64,000 bases of DNA from Bradyrhizobium xenonodulans (GTDB lineage: Bacteria; Pseudomonadota; Alphaproteobacteria; Rhizobiales; Xanthobacteraceae), in NCBI RefSeq assembly GCF_027594865.1, contig NZ_CP089391.1, positions 7,718,501 to 7,782,500 on the forward strand, written 5' to 3'. This document shows positions 8,726-17,004 of this stretch, in pieces (positions within the stretch are counted from its first letter, which is position 1; each line of letters opens with the position of its first letter). The notes below the pieces were generated by a model. The model did not search any database, was not told where the DNA came from, and saw only the letters and a list, made by a program, of their open reading frames with translations. Both the position numbers and the translations under genes were made by a program.

Positions 8726-11700
8726 ATGGAAGCGTGGCGTGACGACAAGGCCCGGTCGACCCTGATTCGCGAAGCTGCGGCCAACGTGCAGCTAGGCAAC
8801 GCGCCTCGGACTTTTGCCGAACTCCTGTTCGGCCACACCAATAGCGAGGATCTCGCCAACCACGACGCCGCTTCGCTGGCCTTCCTGGCCGAGCAGGCCT
8901 GGGAACATGTACAGCGGCGCACGGCGGGGCACGCCGATATCCGCATCGTCAATCCGACGATGCCGGATGGCCGCGAGATCTCCGTGCTCGAAATTCTCAA
9001 CGACGACATGCCCTTCCTGTTCGACTCCACTTTGGCCGAGCTAGCCGAGCAGGGCATCGAGGTCGCCCTGGTCGCCCATCCGATCATCGCCGTGGAGCGC
9101 GATGAGCAAGGCAAGCTGATGCGCTTCCATGGCGAAACCCTGCCGGCGGGAGCAAGGGGCACGCGCGAAAGCCTCATCCATCTCCACATCACCCGCATGG
9201 ACGTCGACGCCGACCGCCAAAAGCTGATCGTTGGGTTGACCATGACGTTGAATGACGCGCGTGCCTGCGTCACCGACTGGAAGCCCATGCGCGCCCGCAT
9301 CGAGGAGGCGATCAAGATCTTCTCTACCAATCCGCCGCCGCTGCCGATCGACGAGATCGCCGAAGCCAGCCAGTTCCTGCATTGGCTATGCCTGGACAAT
9401 TTCACCTTCCTGGGCGTGCGCGAATATCGCTTCTCCCCCGACAGCGATGCTTCGGACGACATCACGACCGGCGAGGGCCTCGGCATCCTGCGCGATCCCG
9501 AGGTGAAGGTCCTGCGCCGCGGTCGCGAAATGGTGGTGATGACGTCGGAAATTCGCGAGTTCATGCGGGAGCCGAGCCTTCTCATCGTGATCAAGGCCAA
9601 CGTGTCCAGCCGCGTTCATCGCCGCATCCGGATGGACTATGTGGGCATCAAGCTCTATAGCCCCGACGGCCGGCTCGAAGGAGAATTGCGCCTCGTCGGT
9701 CTGTTCACGTCCGGCGCCTATACCCGATCGGTCAAGCAAATCCCTTATGCCCGCCACAAGGTGGCGCAGGTGCTGCAGCGCGCCGGCTTCGACCCGAACA
9801 GCCATTCGGGCAAGGCGCTGACGCATATTCTCGAAGATTATCCGCGCGACGATCTGTTCCAGATCGACGTCGACACGCTCTACAATTTCGTCATGGAGAT
9901 CCTGATCCTCTATGAGCGCCCCCGGGTCCGGGCGCTGGCACGCGTGGACAAGTTCGATCGCTTCGTCTCCATCCTCTGCTTCATTCCGCGCGACAAATAC
10001 GATACCGACGTGCGCACGCGCGTCGGCGCCTTCCTCTCGCAAGTCTACAAGGGAACCCTGTCGGCCTCCTACGTGTCCTTCCCCGAAGGATCGCTGGCGC
10101 GCGTCCACTACATCATCGGGCGATATGAAAGTGAGACCCCGGTCGTCGAGCGCGAGACACTCGAAGCCGGGATCAGCGCCATTGCCGAGACCTGGGCCGA
10201 CAAGTTGAAGGTCGCGCTCGCAGCGTCTGCCGACGGTATGCGGGCACGCATGCTTGCAAGCCGCTATGCCCAGGCCTTTTCCGGCGGCTACACCGAGATA
10301 TTCAGCGCCGAACAGGCGATCGCCGACATCACCACCATCGAAAAGCTCACCTCGGCCCGACCGGTGACGATTTCGGTTTACCGCCTCGCGGGGGACGATG
10401 ATCCCAGACGATTCGGCCTGAAGGTCTTCTCGGATGCCGCACCGCTGTCGCTATCCTATCGCGTGCCGGTGATTGAAAATCACGGCTTGAACGTGGTCAA
10501 CGAACGCACCTATCAGATCGTGCCGCGCGCCAGGCAAGCGCCGGTATGGCTGCACGATATGACGATCGAGACCAGCGACGGCAAGCCGATCGCAATCAGC
10601 CGTGAATTCAACCACCGTCTGGAAGCCTCGATCATGGCGGTGGTCCGCGATCGCGCCGAATCCGACGGGTTCAACGCACTGATCCTACGCACAGCCCTGA
10701 GCTGGCGAGAAGTATCGACGATCCGCGCGCTGTCGCGCTACCTCCATCAGATCCGTGCTCCGTTCACCCAGGACTATATGTGGGAGACCCTGCGCAAGAA
10801 CGCCGTGATTACCGCCAACGTCGTCGCCCTGTTCCAGGGCCGCCTCGACCCGCGCCTTGGACTCACGATTGCGGAGCGCTCGGCGCGCGAGATGGCTCTC
10901 GTCGCCGAGATCGAAGAGCAGCTCAAATCCGTCGCCTCGCTCGATGAAGATCGCATCCTGCGCCGCTTCACCAATCTCGTGCAGGCAACCATCCGCACTA
11001 ATTTGTGGCAAGTCGGTCAGGATGGACATCCGCATCCAGTGATCTCCTTCAAGTTCGACGCCCGCAAGATCGAGGCCCTGCCGGCACCGCGACCACTGTA
11101 CGAGATTTTCGTCTACTCGCCCCGCGTCGAAGGCATTCATCTGCGCTTTGGCAAGGTCGCGCGCGGCGGTCTGCGCTGGTCCGACCGGCCGCAGGATTTC
11201 CGTACCGAGATCCTGGGCCTCGTGAAGGCACAACAGGTGAAGAATGCCGTGATCGTGCCGGTCGGCGCGAAGGGCGGCTTCGTGCCCAAGCGCCTGCCGT
11301 CACCCTCGAGTCGCGACCACTTCATGGCGGAAGGCACCGAAGCCTATCGTATCTTCGTTCGCACGCTGCTCGAACTCACCGACAATCTCGACGGCGACAC
11401 CATCGTGCCGCCCGACTCGACTGTGCGGCATGACGGCGACGACCCCTACCTGGTCGTCGCCGCCGACAAGGGCACCGCCACCTTCTCCGACATCGCTAAT
11501 GCGATCTCGACCGAGAAGCACCATTGGCTCGCCGATGCCTTCGCCTCCGGCGGCAGTCAGGGCTATGACCACAAGAAGATGGGGATCACGGCGCGAGGCG
11601 CCTGGGAAGCGGTCAAGCGTCACTTCCGCGAGCTTGGCACCGACATCCAGACCAAACCGTTCACGGTTGCCGGCGTAGGCGATATGTCGGGCGATGTCTT

Positions 11701-13543
11701 CGGCAACGGCATGCTGCTCTCGCCGGCGACGAAGCTCGTCGCGGCGTTCGATCACCGCGACATCTTCATCGATCCCTCGCCTGATCCGGCGGTCAGCCTC
11801 GCCGAACGCAAGCGCCTGTTCAGCCTGTCGCGATCGAGCTGGCAGGACTACGACAAGTCCCTGATCTCGCAAGGCGGCGGCGTGTTCTCGCGCTCGCTCA
11901 AGGCGATCCCGCTTGCGCCGGAAGTGCGCAAACTGCTCGATTTAGACAAGCCGCAGGCCACGCCTTTCGAGGTGATGACAGCGATCCTCAAGGCCCGCGT
12001 GGACCTCCTGTGGTTTGGCGGCATCGGCACGTATATCCGCTCGTCCTCGGAAAGCGATGATCAGGCCGGCGATCGTGCCAACGATCCGATCCGCATCACG
12101 GGCGCCGATGTCCGCGCCCGGGTGATCGGCGAAGGCGCCAATCTCGGCGTCACCCAGCGCGGCCGTATCGAGGCGGCGCAGAAGGGCGTGAAGCTCAACA
12201 CCGACGCCATCGACAATTCGGCCGGCGTGAACACGTCCGACGTCGAGGTCAATATCAAGATCGCGCTGGCGCGCCCCGAGCGCGAGGGGCGCCTCAGTCC
12301 AGGCGACCGCAACAGCCTGCTCGCCGCGATGACCGAGGAGGTCGGCGCGCTGGTGCTGCGCAACAATTATCTTCAGACGCTGGCGCTTTCGCTGGCCGAA
12401 CGGAAGGGGGTGGCCGAGATCGGCTTCCTCACCCGACTGATGCAGTCGCTCGAGCAGCGCGGCCTGCTCAGCCGCGCCGTGGAGTTCTTGCCTGACGATG
12501 CTGCGGTCACTGAGCGTACGAGACGCAGCCAGCTCCTGACGCGGCCCGAGCTTGCCGTGTTGCTCGCTTACGCCAAGCTGACGCTGTACGATGACCTGCT
12601 TGCAACTGGCGTACCTGACGATCCCTATCTCGCCCGCGAACTATCCCAATATTTTCCGCGCCAGGTGCAGGAGCAGTTCCCGACAGCGGTACAATTGCAT
12701 CGGCTCCGGCGGGAGATCATCGCCACCAGTCTCGCCAATGCCGTGATCAACCGGGGCGGCCCCGCCTGTGCCGTGCGCCTGACCGACGAGACCGACGCCG
12801 ATATCGCCACCATCGTCATGGCCTTCGTGGCGGTGGACGAATCCTACGGCCTCAGGGGGCTCAATGCCGCGATCGATGCACTCGACACCCGCATCGACGG
12901 GCAATTGCAACTCGGGCTCTATGCGGCGATCCAGGATCTCCTGCTCTCACGCACGGTCTGGTATGTGCGCAATGCTGATTTTAAGGCCGGTCTGGACGCC
13001 GTGATCGCACGCTTCGGGCCCGGAATCCGGGAGATCGCCGCCGGGCTCGACAAGACCCTGCCGCAGGATTCGCAGGCTGGGCGCACCAGGCGGCGGCAGG
13101 ATCTGATCGACAGCGGTGTCCCGGCGGGCCTTGCTGCAGAACTCGCCGATCTCGATGCGCTTCTCTCCGCACCGGATATCGTCACGGTCGCGGAGCGCAC
13201 CAACCGGGCCATCGGTGACGCCGCCACGACCTTCTTCGCCGCCGAGGCCGAATTCAGACTCGATCGGATCATCGCCGCCGCGCGCAGTGTTCCGGCCAAC
13301 GATAATTACGAACGTCTCGCCATCGATCGTGCCGTTGGCCAGATCGCGGCCGCGGAAAGAGCACTGGTCGCCGACATGCTGGCGAACGGCGAATCCGGCC
13401 CGCAGGCCACCGGCGACTGGCTTGCGGCTCATCCTGAGGCGATGCGCGTTCGCCGCTCGGTCGAGGAGATCGCGGCCAGCGGCTTGACGCTCGCCAAGCT
13501 GACGGTGGCAGCCAATTTGCTGGGAGACCTCGTCAAGGCCTGA
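8726..13543 (+). CDS. gdhB: NAD-specific glutamate dehydrogenase, large (GDH-180-type) family
   Basis: A roughly 1605-residue enzyme that deaminates glutamate to 2-oxoglutarate with NAD, feeding amino-acid carbon into the citric acid cycle. The size and the central catalytic block (KVARGGLRWSDRP, then VKAQQVKNAVIVPVGAKGGF) identify the large bacterial NAD-GDH family; ACT-like regulatory segments fill the N-terminal half. The open frame begins at 8603, but ATG at 8726 is preceded by GGAGG at ideal spacing, and residues before it look non-conserved, so that start is preferred; ATG at 8705 is the alternative. It is monocistronic, followed directly by the left end of the integrated element. The gene symbol is applied by family only. 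Confidence 0.93.
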   Translation: MEAWRDDKARSTLIREAAANVQLGNAPRTFAELLFGHTNSEDLANHDAASLAFLAEQAWEHVQRRTAGHADIRIVNPTMPDGREISVLEILNDDMPFLFDSTLAELAEQGIEVALVAHPIIAVERDEQGKLMRFHGETLPAGARGTRESLIHLHITRMDVDADRQKLIVGLTMTLNDARACVTDWKPMRARIEEAIKIFSTNPPPLPIDEIAEASQFLHWLCLDNFTFLGVREYRFSPDSDASDDITTGEGLGILRDPEVKVLRRGREMVVMTSEIREFMREPSLLIVIKANVSSRVHRRIRMDYVGIKLYSPDGRLEGELRLVGLFTSGAYTRSVKQIPYARHKVAQVLQRAGFDPNSHSGKALTHILEDYPRDDLFQIDVDTLYNFVMEILILYERPRVRALARVDKFDRFVSILCFIPRDKYDTDVRTRVGAFLSQVYKGTLSASYVSFPEGSLARVHYIIGRYESETPVVERETLEAGISAIAETWADKLKVALAASADGMRARMLASRYAQAFSGGYTEIFSAEQAIADITTIEKLTSARPVTISVYRLAGDDDPRRFGLKVFSDAAPLSLSYRVPVIENHGLNVVNERTYQIVPRARQAPVWLHDMTIETSDGKPIAISREFNHRLEASIMAVVRDRAESDGFNALILRTALSWREVSTIRALSRYLHQIRAPFTQDYMWETLRKNAVITANVVALFQGRLDPRLGLTIAERSAREMALVAEIEEQLKSVASLDEDRILRRFTNLVQATIRTNLWQVGQDGHPHPVISFKFDARKIEALPAPRPLYEIFVYSPRVEGIHLRFGKVARGGLRWSDRPQDFRTEILGLVKAQQVKNAVIVPVGAKGGFVPKRLPSPSSRDHFMAEGTEAYRIFVRTLLELTDNLDGDTIVPPDSTVRHDGDDPYLVVAADKGTATFSDIANAISTEKHHWLADAFASGGSQGYDHKKMGITARGAWEAVKRHFRELGTDIQTKPFTVAGVGDMSGDVFGNGMLLSPATKLVAAFDHRDIFIDPSPDPAVSLAERKRLFSLSRSSWQDYDKSLISQGGGVFSRSLKAIPLAPEVRKLLDLDKPQATPFEVMTAILKARVDLLWFGGIGTYIRSSSESDDQAGDRANDPIRITGADVRARVIGEGANLGVTQRGRIEAAQKGVKLNTDAIDNSAGVNTSDVEVNIKIALARPEREGRLSPGDRNSLLAAMTEEVGALVLRNNYLQTLALSLAERKGVAEIGFLTRLMQSLEQRGLLSRAVEFLPDDAAVTERTRRSQLLTRPELAVLLAYAKLTLYDDLLATGVPDDPYLARELSQYFPRQVQEQFPTAVQLHRLRREIIATSLANAVINRGGPACAVRLTDETDADIATIVMAFVAVDESYGLRGLNAAIDALDTRIDGQLQLGLYAAIQDLLLSRTVWYVRNADFKAGLDAVIARFGPGIREIAAGLDKTLPQDSQAGRTRRRQDLIDSGVPAGLAAELADLDALLSAPDIVTVAERTNRAIGDAATTFFAAEAEFRLDRIIAAARSVPANDNYERLAIDRAVGQIAAAERALVADMLANGESGPQATGDWLAAHPEAMRVRRSVEEIAASGLTLAKLTVAANLLGDLVKA

Positions 13544-13605
13544 GTCCCGACGGAAGGAAATGCAGAGGCTATGCTCTGGCACAGGAGGAGCCAGGCTGAG
13601 CCTGA

Positions 13606-13650
13606 TGGTGCCCAGGGGCGGAATCGAACCACCGACACTGCGATTTTCAG
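13606..13650. repeat. attL: 45-bp duplicate of the tRNA-Phe 3' end
   Basis: These 45 bases are identical to 16744-16788, which form the 3' half of the intact tRNA-Phe including its CCA end. The match stops abruptly after the anticodon-loop side (ATTTTCAG, then divergent sequence). A partial tRNA copy at one end and the complete gene at the other is the standard footprint of a site-specific integrative element that entered through the tRNA 3' end. Confidence 0.92.
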
Positions 13651-13696
13651 GCTGATGTTTTCTAAGGAATAACAATTAGATAGGGCGCATCCTGTC

Positions 13697-13744
13697 GTCT
13701 AACGGGCCACCAGACATCAATGACATAGGGTGGCTTTGTCTAAC
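13697..13744 (+). promoter_or_regulatory. Candidate left arm-type integrase sites (GTCTAAC x2)
   Basis: GTCTAAC occurs at 13697-13703 and 13738-13744, just inside attL. The same 7-mer occurs twice just inside attR in the same orientation. The second left copy shares a longer match, TTTGTCTAAC, with one right copy. Short repeats flanking both att cores fit arm-binding sites of a tyrosine recombinase; binding is not demonstrated. Confidence 0.45.
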
Positions 13745-13754
13745 AAATGTCCTT

Positions 13755-13826
13755 GGTCGCCGCTGGCTCGGGAGAGCCCTCCCTTCACACGGAGAGGTCC
13801 AGATTCGGGCCCTTGTGCGCCCACCA
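13755..13826 (+). pseudogene. Decayed tRNA-Val(CAC)-like sequence
   Basis: Seventy-two bases resemble a tRNA-Val with anticodon CAC: a D-stem (GGCTC/GAGCC), an anticodon loop TTCACAC flanked by CTCCC on the 5' side, and a 3' end GCGCCC-ACCA. The acceptor stem pairs at only about five of seven positions, the D-loop is too short, one anticodon-stem base is missing and the T-arm no longer pairs. It therefore looks like a degenerated tRNA rather than a working gene. It sits just inside the left end of the integrated element, so it may have been carried in with it. Confidence 0.55.
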
Positions 13827-13974
13827 TCCATCCCTCTGAATTCCCTTTAGCGTATGCCTTGGATATCTGGGCTTCGGAGCGCCTGTGGCCACGGATTTCC
13901 CACCAGTCGAAGACCCCCGCCAGCATGTCACCTTTCGTCGAGCTGTTTTGAACCGTATGCCAAAGCTTCGGTCT

Positions 13975-14430
13975 TCAAGGCTGATAGTGCCGCATAATAT
14001 CCGCAGCGACTTGACGGTGAACGTCGGTCGAAGGGTGGAAATGAATTTCAGTCTGAAACGCTGGCCACTGCCCTGCTGACCGGATGAGGAAGACGACCTC
14101 AGCTTCGACCGTCTCGATGTCCAGTTCGCTCCTGTCCACGGCATCCATGTGGCACCAGACGCTCAGGGTCGCCTTGTCGTTTCCATGGCGCCACGCATAT
14201 CCGTGGTAACCGCCCTCACCCGCTGCGTTCCAGCCAAGCCGAAGCCGGTTGCGGATGCTCTGCTTGGTTAGGCCGACGTAGACCGGCTTCCGGTCGATGC
14301 TGGCGATGTAAAGCTTGGGCAGGTCGTTGGTGGCGAGGCCGGAGAACTTGTTTGTCCCCTTGGGGCACAGCACAGTGAACTCCGTAGAAGTGAAAGATAG
14401 CTCGTAGCTTTCAGGGCCTTGAATTCTCAT
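13975..14430 (-). CDS. GIY-YIG-like nuclease-domain protein (element cargo)
   Basis: A 151-residue protein with a GIY-YIG-like core: KLYIAS (Y41-I42) followed nine residues later by YVGLT (Y51-V52-G53), then basic SIRNRLRLGW with R60 and R62, acidic residues in ETVEAEVVFLI (E106, E109, E111) and a C-terminal WPAFQTEIHFH segment. These correspond in order to the two strands, catalytic arginine, metal-binding glutamate and terminal polar residue of GIY-YIG nucleases, though the glutamate assignment is by position only. Its ATG overlaps the stop of the upstream gene as ATGA, so the two are translationally coupled. No methylase or helicase is nearby. Biological target unknown; a defence role is inference. 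Confidence 0.6.
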   Translation of the reverse strand: MRIQGPESYELSFTSTEFTVLCPKGTNKFSGLATNDLPKLYIASIDRKPVYVGLTKQSIRNRLRLGWNAAGEGGYHGYAWRHGNDKATLSVWCHMDAVDRSELDIETVEAEVVFLIRSAGQWPAFQTEIHFHPSTDVHRQVAADIMRHYQP

Positions 14431-15008
14431 TTTTCCTCGAACAGCGAAAAATCTGCGTCTTCCGGCGGTGCTTCGCCTGTCTGCATCGACTTGCCGAAAT
14501 ACTCGACCACCTTCTTTTTCTTGTCTTCTGACCAGCCGTCGTAAAACTCGGGCGAGAGGGTGAAATTCTCAACCCGCTGAAGAATGAGGTTGGAAAGGGG
14601 CTTCCTGGGATCAAACTTTTCATCGAAAAAGGAGGGTAGAGCTTTCTTGATGATGTCCGAATGCGCGACGGCATAGGACAGGATGGCGGTTGTTTTTTCG
14701 GCCTCGGGTATCACGGTGAGCGCAACCCCAATGGTGTCGCCACTCTCCTCCTCCGCCAAACCGAAGAACGATGATACGGCCACGGTCGGCTTCAGCCCGG
14801 TCATCGTGATAATTTGGTGTTCCATTTGCGGTTGTTGGCCGTTCGAACGAGGGGTGTCGAACTTTTGGGAGCGGTAGCGGAACAGCCGCCATGCCTTATT
14901 GCGGAAGTGTGCTGCCATATGCGCCGCAGCGCCCTCCCCCGGCTTAGTGAGGCCGACCTTTACGTTGCTGGCGTCAAGCTTGAAGAATTGGTTTGCCAAC
15001 GCATACAA
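14427..15008 (-). CDS. Unknown protein coupled to the GIY-YIG gene (element cargo)
   Basis: A 193-residue protein that I do not recognise. It has a basic N-terminal part (HFRNKAWRLFRYRSQKF), a beta-rich middle containing EHQIITMTGLKPTVAVSSFFGLAEEESG, and an acidic C-terminus rich in Lys/Glu ending DADFSLFEEK. The reading frame begins at a TTG (15008) with a weak ribosome site; another TTG lies three codons in, and an in-frame stop eight codons upstream prevents a much longer form. The 4-base overlap with the GIY-YIG gene indicates one operon and probably one function. Composition is less GC-rich than the chromosome around it, consistent with acquisition with the element. Confidence 0.6.
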   Translation of the reverse strand: MYALANQFFKLDASNVKVGLTKPGEGAAAHMAAHFRNKAWRLFRYRSQKFDTPRSNGQQPQMEHQIITMTGLKPTVAVSSFFGLAEEESGDTIGVALTVIPEAEKTTAILSYAVAHSDIIKKALPSFFDEKFDPRKPLSNLILQRVENFTLSPEFYDGWSEDKKKKVVEYFGKSMQTGEAPPEDADFSLFEEK

Positions 15009-15208
15009 GAACCGCGTTGACCATCTTTATCGAAATGACACGCCCGGCGTTTGTGATGGCCCTATTTTGAAGCAACCTAAAGGCTGCGATCCCGGAGGCA
15101 ATTCGGAGATTACCGATGAAGATGTAAAGGCCCTTTCCGCCGCTAAGTGAACGGATGCGCGCGGCATCTCAGGGTCTTTGGAACAAATGAACGAGCTGAG
15201 GAGACGAC

Positions 15209-15754
15209 GTGAGAGCTACCGCCCTTATTTTGATTGGAATCGGGTTACTCATTGCGACAAGCGACGGGCGTACGCAAACGCGTCCCCCGGAGCCAGCAGC
15301 AACGTTAATAGAGCTGTGGGCCGACGCAAATGGTCGATGTCGCGGTGGTTCTGGCGACTCCGCAATGACAGATGCAGCGTGCGCCGAGAGAGAGCGTCTA
15401 GGAGGCCGATTAGACGGGTTGGATTGGTGTTACGGAAAGCGCGGGCAGATCGGGGCTGAAATGCAGTGGCATCGCTGTGTATCCAGCTCCATTAGGCAGG
15501 AAGGCTCGGTAGCCAACTGCGTGATCGCGGATCCGACTTCCACTCCGCTGAATGTGAGAACCAGCCCGAATGGCAAGATCATTCGAACCGTGTCAAATGG
15601 CGACCGCGCCAATGCATCCGAGATTGCTACCGCAGGATCGCCGATCTTGAAGCCAAGCTGCCTGAGCGCCCTCCAATCGAATACGAGCTTTCCCCGAAGC
15701 CAAATTTCGATATCCGGAATACAAATTCGCCAACTTGAGATCCATCTGGGATAG
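15209..15754 (+). pseudogene. Secreted protein with truncated SH3-like domain
   Basis: GTG at 15209 follows a good GAGGAG site. The product starts with a signal peptide (MRATALILIGIGLLIA), then a Cys-containing region (cysteines in DANGRCRGG, DAACAERE, DWCYG and WHRCV) and the opening strands of a bacterial SH3-type domain (LNVRTSPNGKIIRTVSNGDRA). After about 15610 the homology stops and the frame continues into sequence that is antisense to the LprI-like gene, ending at 15754. The C-terminus is therefore probably a fusion product of a deletion or inversion, and the gene is likely broken. Role of the intact protein: cell-envelope, otherwise unknown. Confidence 0.5.
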
Positions 15755-16039
15755 CTTTGGCGTTTGACAGATCGAAATCTCGTCTAGGGTCTTAGCAAGC
15801 TGACAATTGAAGCTGGGACGCATCAAATTTTCTGAGCTGGCGATAACACCTGATCGGTCCAAATCGCACACAATTTTCGTTCCACCTACTTCGAAGTCGG
15901 CGTACCCTTGCGTGGCCGTACAAAAATCGAAAGATGACCCGGGCCGTTCGGCGTGCCAACCAGTTCGGCCGCAGTCGTCCTTAGGGGCAATTGAATACGT
16001 GTGCCCTTTCCAAACAAGGGTATTCCGCTCATCGTCCAC
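15593..16039 (-). pseudogene. LprI-like (DUF1311) protein fragment
   Basis: The C-terminal half carries the lysozyme-inhibitor LprI-type pattern: PSFNCQLAKTLDEISICQ, then LSQMDLKLANLYSGYR, then QAAWLQDRRSCGSNLGCI, with the paired cysteines expected of the family. The usual ending after the last cysteine (several residues leading to a Tyr-x-x-Arg-Ile) is replaced by GAVAI and a stop at the point where the oppositely oriented SH3-like gene is also cut. At the 5' end, the frame starts with GTG (16039) and lacks a signal peptide, close to the place where the integrase homology begins. Both ends thus look truncated; probably non-functional. Confidence 0.5.
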
Positions 16040-16060
16040 TCTCAGTGGGAAGGGTCTTCC

Positions 16061-16678
16061 GTCATCGCCGAAAACCCCGTCAAAGGGGTGCGGCGGGTGA
16101 AGCGAGCGAGGGGAGCAAAATCCGCAAATCGGCCCTGGACACGCGATGAGTGTAGAACGGTGATCTCAGGCATGCCGCCGCAATTGAGGCTTCCTGTTGC
16201 ACTGGGAATGTTCACAGGTTTGCGCAAGGGGGACGTGCTGGCCTTGACGAAGGCTGCAATCAGAGACGGTAAGATTTGGAGAAGGACAGGTAAGACGGGT
16301 CAAGAAGTTTCAATCCCGGTCCACCCTGACCTAGCACATCTGCTAGCGCGCGCGCCAAGTCACGACGCAATTACCCTTTCAGCCACTTCCAATGGCACCC
16401 CTTGGACTGAGAGCGGGTTCAATTCCTCTTTTAACAAGGCAATGGCCAAGTTGAAACACGAAGGGAAGATCGGAGACGGTCTGACATTTCACGGCCTGAG
16501 ACATACCGTCGGGACATTGCTGGTAGAAGCCGGTTGCGACCTCGACACGGTGCGCAGGTGGCTGGGTCAGAAAACGCTTGCCATGGCGATCCACTATTCT
16601 GAGACCGCTGACACCTCAGATCGCATGAATCAGGTGATCAAGAAGTTCGATCCTCTGGGGAGCAAAGCGCGAACATAA
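16061..16678 (+). pseudogene. Tyrosine integrase, N-terminally truncated
   Basis: About 205 residues of phage-type integrase catalytic domain: FTGLRKGD with the first catalytic arginine, FHGLRHTVGTLL with the His-x-x-Arg box, RRWLGQKT and IHYSETAD with the nucleophilic tyrosine. Homology starts abruptly near NPVKGVRR; the arm-binding and most of the core-binding domain that normally precede it are missing, replaced by unrelated sequence overlapping the LprI fragment. The frame technically opens at 16001 but that start has no support. The gene lies next to attR, as expected for the integrase that inserted the element in tRNA-Phe. It probably cannot recombine DNA. Confidence 0.82.
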
Positions 16679-16680
16679 GT

Positions 16681-16708
16681 GTCTAACGCGCCGTTATATT
16701 TGTCTAAC
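16681..16708 (+). promoter_or_regulatory. Candidate right arm-type integrase sites (GTCTAAC x2)
   Basis: GTCTAAC at 16681-16687 and 16702-16708, directly after the integrase stop and before attR. Same sequence and orientation as the pair inside attL, with TTTGTCTAAC shared between one left and one right copy. Fits arm sites for the resident integrase; not proven. Confidence 0.45.
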
Positions 16709-16743
16709 CGGCTCGGCCGCATCGGGCTAAGCCATTGAAATCG

Positions 16744-16788
16744 TGGTGCCCAGGGGCGGAATCGAACCACCGACACTGCGATTTTCAG
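16744..16788. repeat. attR: 45-bp core within tRNA-Phe
   Basis: Identical to 13606-13650. This copy is part of the complete tRNA-Phe and includes CCA, T-arm, variable region and the 3' side of the anticodon stem, so the element regenerated a full tRNA on insertion. Confidence 0.92.
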
Positions 16789-16819
16789 TCGCATGCTCTA
16801 CCAACTGAGCTACCTGGGC
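16744..16819 (-). tRNA. tRNA-Phe (GAA)
   Basis: A 76-base leftward tRNA starting GCCCAGGTAGCTCAGTTGG with a seven-pair acceptor stem (GCCCAGG/CCTGGGC), an anticodon loop CTGAAAA giving anticodon GAA, a T-arm with GGTTCGATTCC and an encoded CCA end. It decodes UUC/UUU. It is the integration target of the neighbouring element, whose right end overlaps the 3' half of the gene. Confidence 0.97.
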
Positions 16820-17004
16820 GTGCTCCAAAGAGGGGCCAAAGCCCATCGAGCGGGCGGTTTATAGTGGGCTGAAGGCGGCCTGTCCACCCGGCTTCGCCAA
16901 GAGGCTTCGCCGGGCGCGGCCCGGCTGTGCACAAGGTCGGGCGGGCTTGCCGCGGCTGGCGCGCGGGGCGTCGGATCGGCCACCAAGCACTTGATATTAC
17001 TTAT

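Larger units (their letters stand above)
13606..16788. mobile_element. Degenerate integrative element inserted at tRNA-Phe(GAA)
   Basis: A 3.2-kb segment bounded by the 45-bp direct repeat of the tRNA-Phe 3' end. It carries a tyrosine integrase fragment next to the tRNA, a two-gene cassette (unknown protein and GIY-YIG-like protein), two truncated convergent genes and a decayed tRNA-like sequence. Codon use in the cargo is visibly less GC-biased than in the flanking housekeeping genes. GTCTAAC motifs, two near each end, may be integrase arm sites. The integrase lacks its N-terminal half, so the element should no longer move unaided. Without it, NAD-GDH would lie directly beside tRNA-Phe and yacG. 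Confidence 0.87.

Noticed and set aside
13755..13826. A functional tRNA-Val gene
   Set aside because: T-arm does not pair, D-loop is too short and acceptor stem has mismatches, so it was called a remnant.
13717..13951. Small frames on both strands inside the element's left end
   Set aside because: They overlap the tRNA-like sequence and lack start signals.
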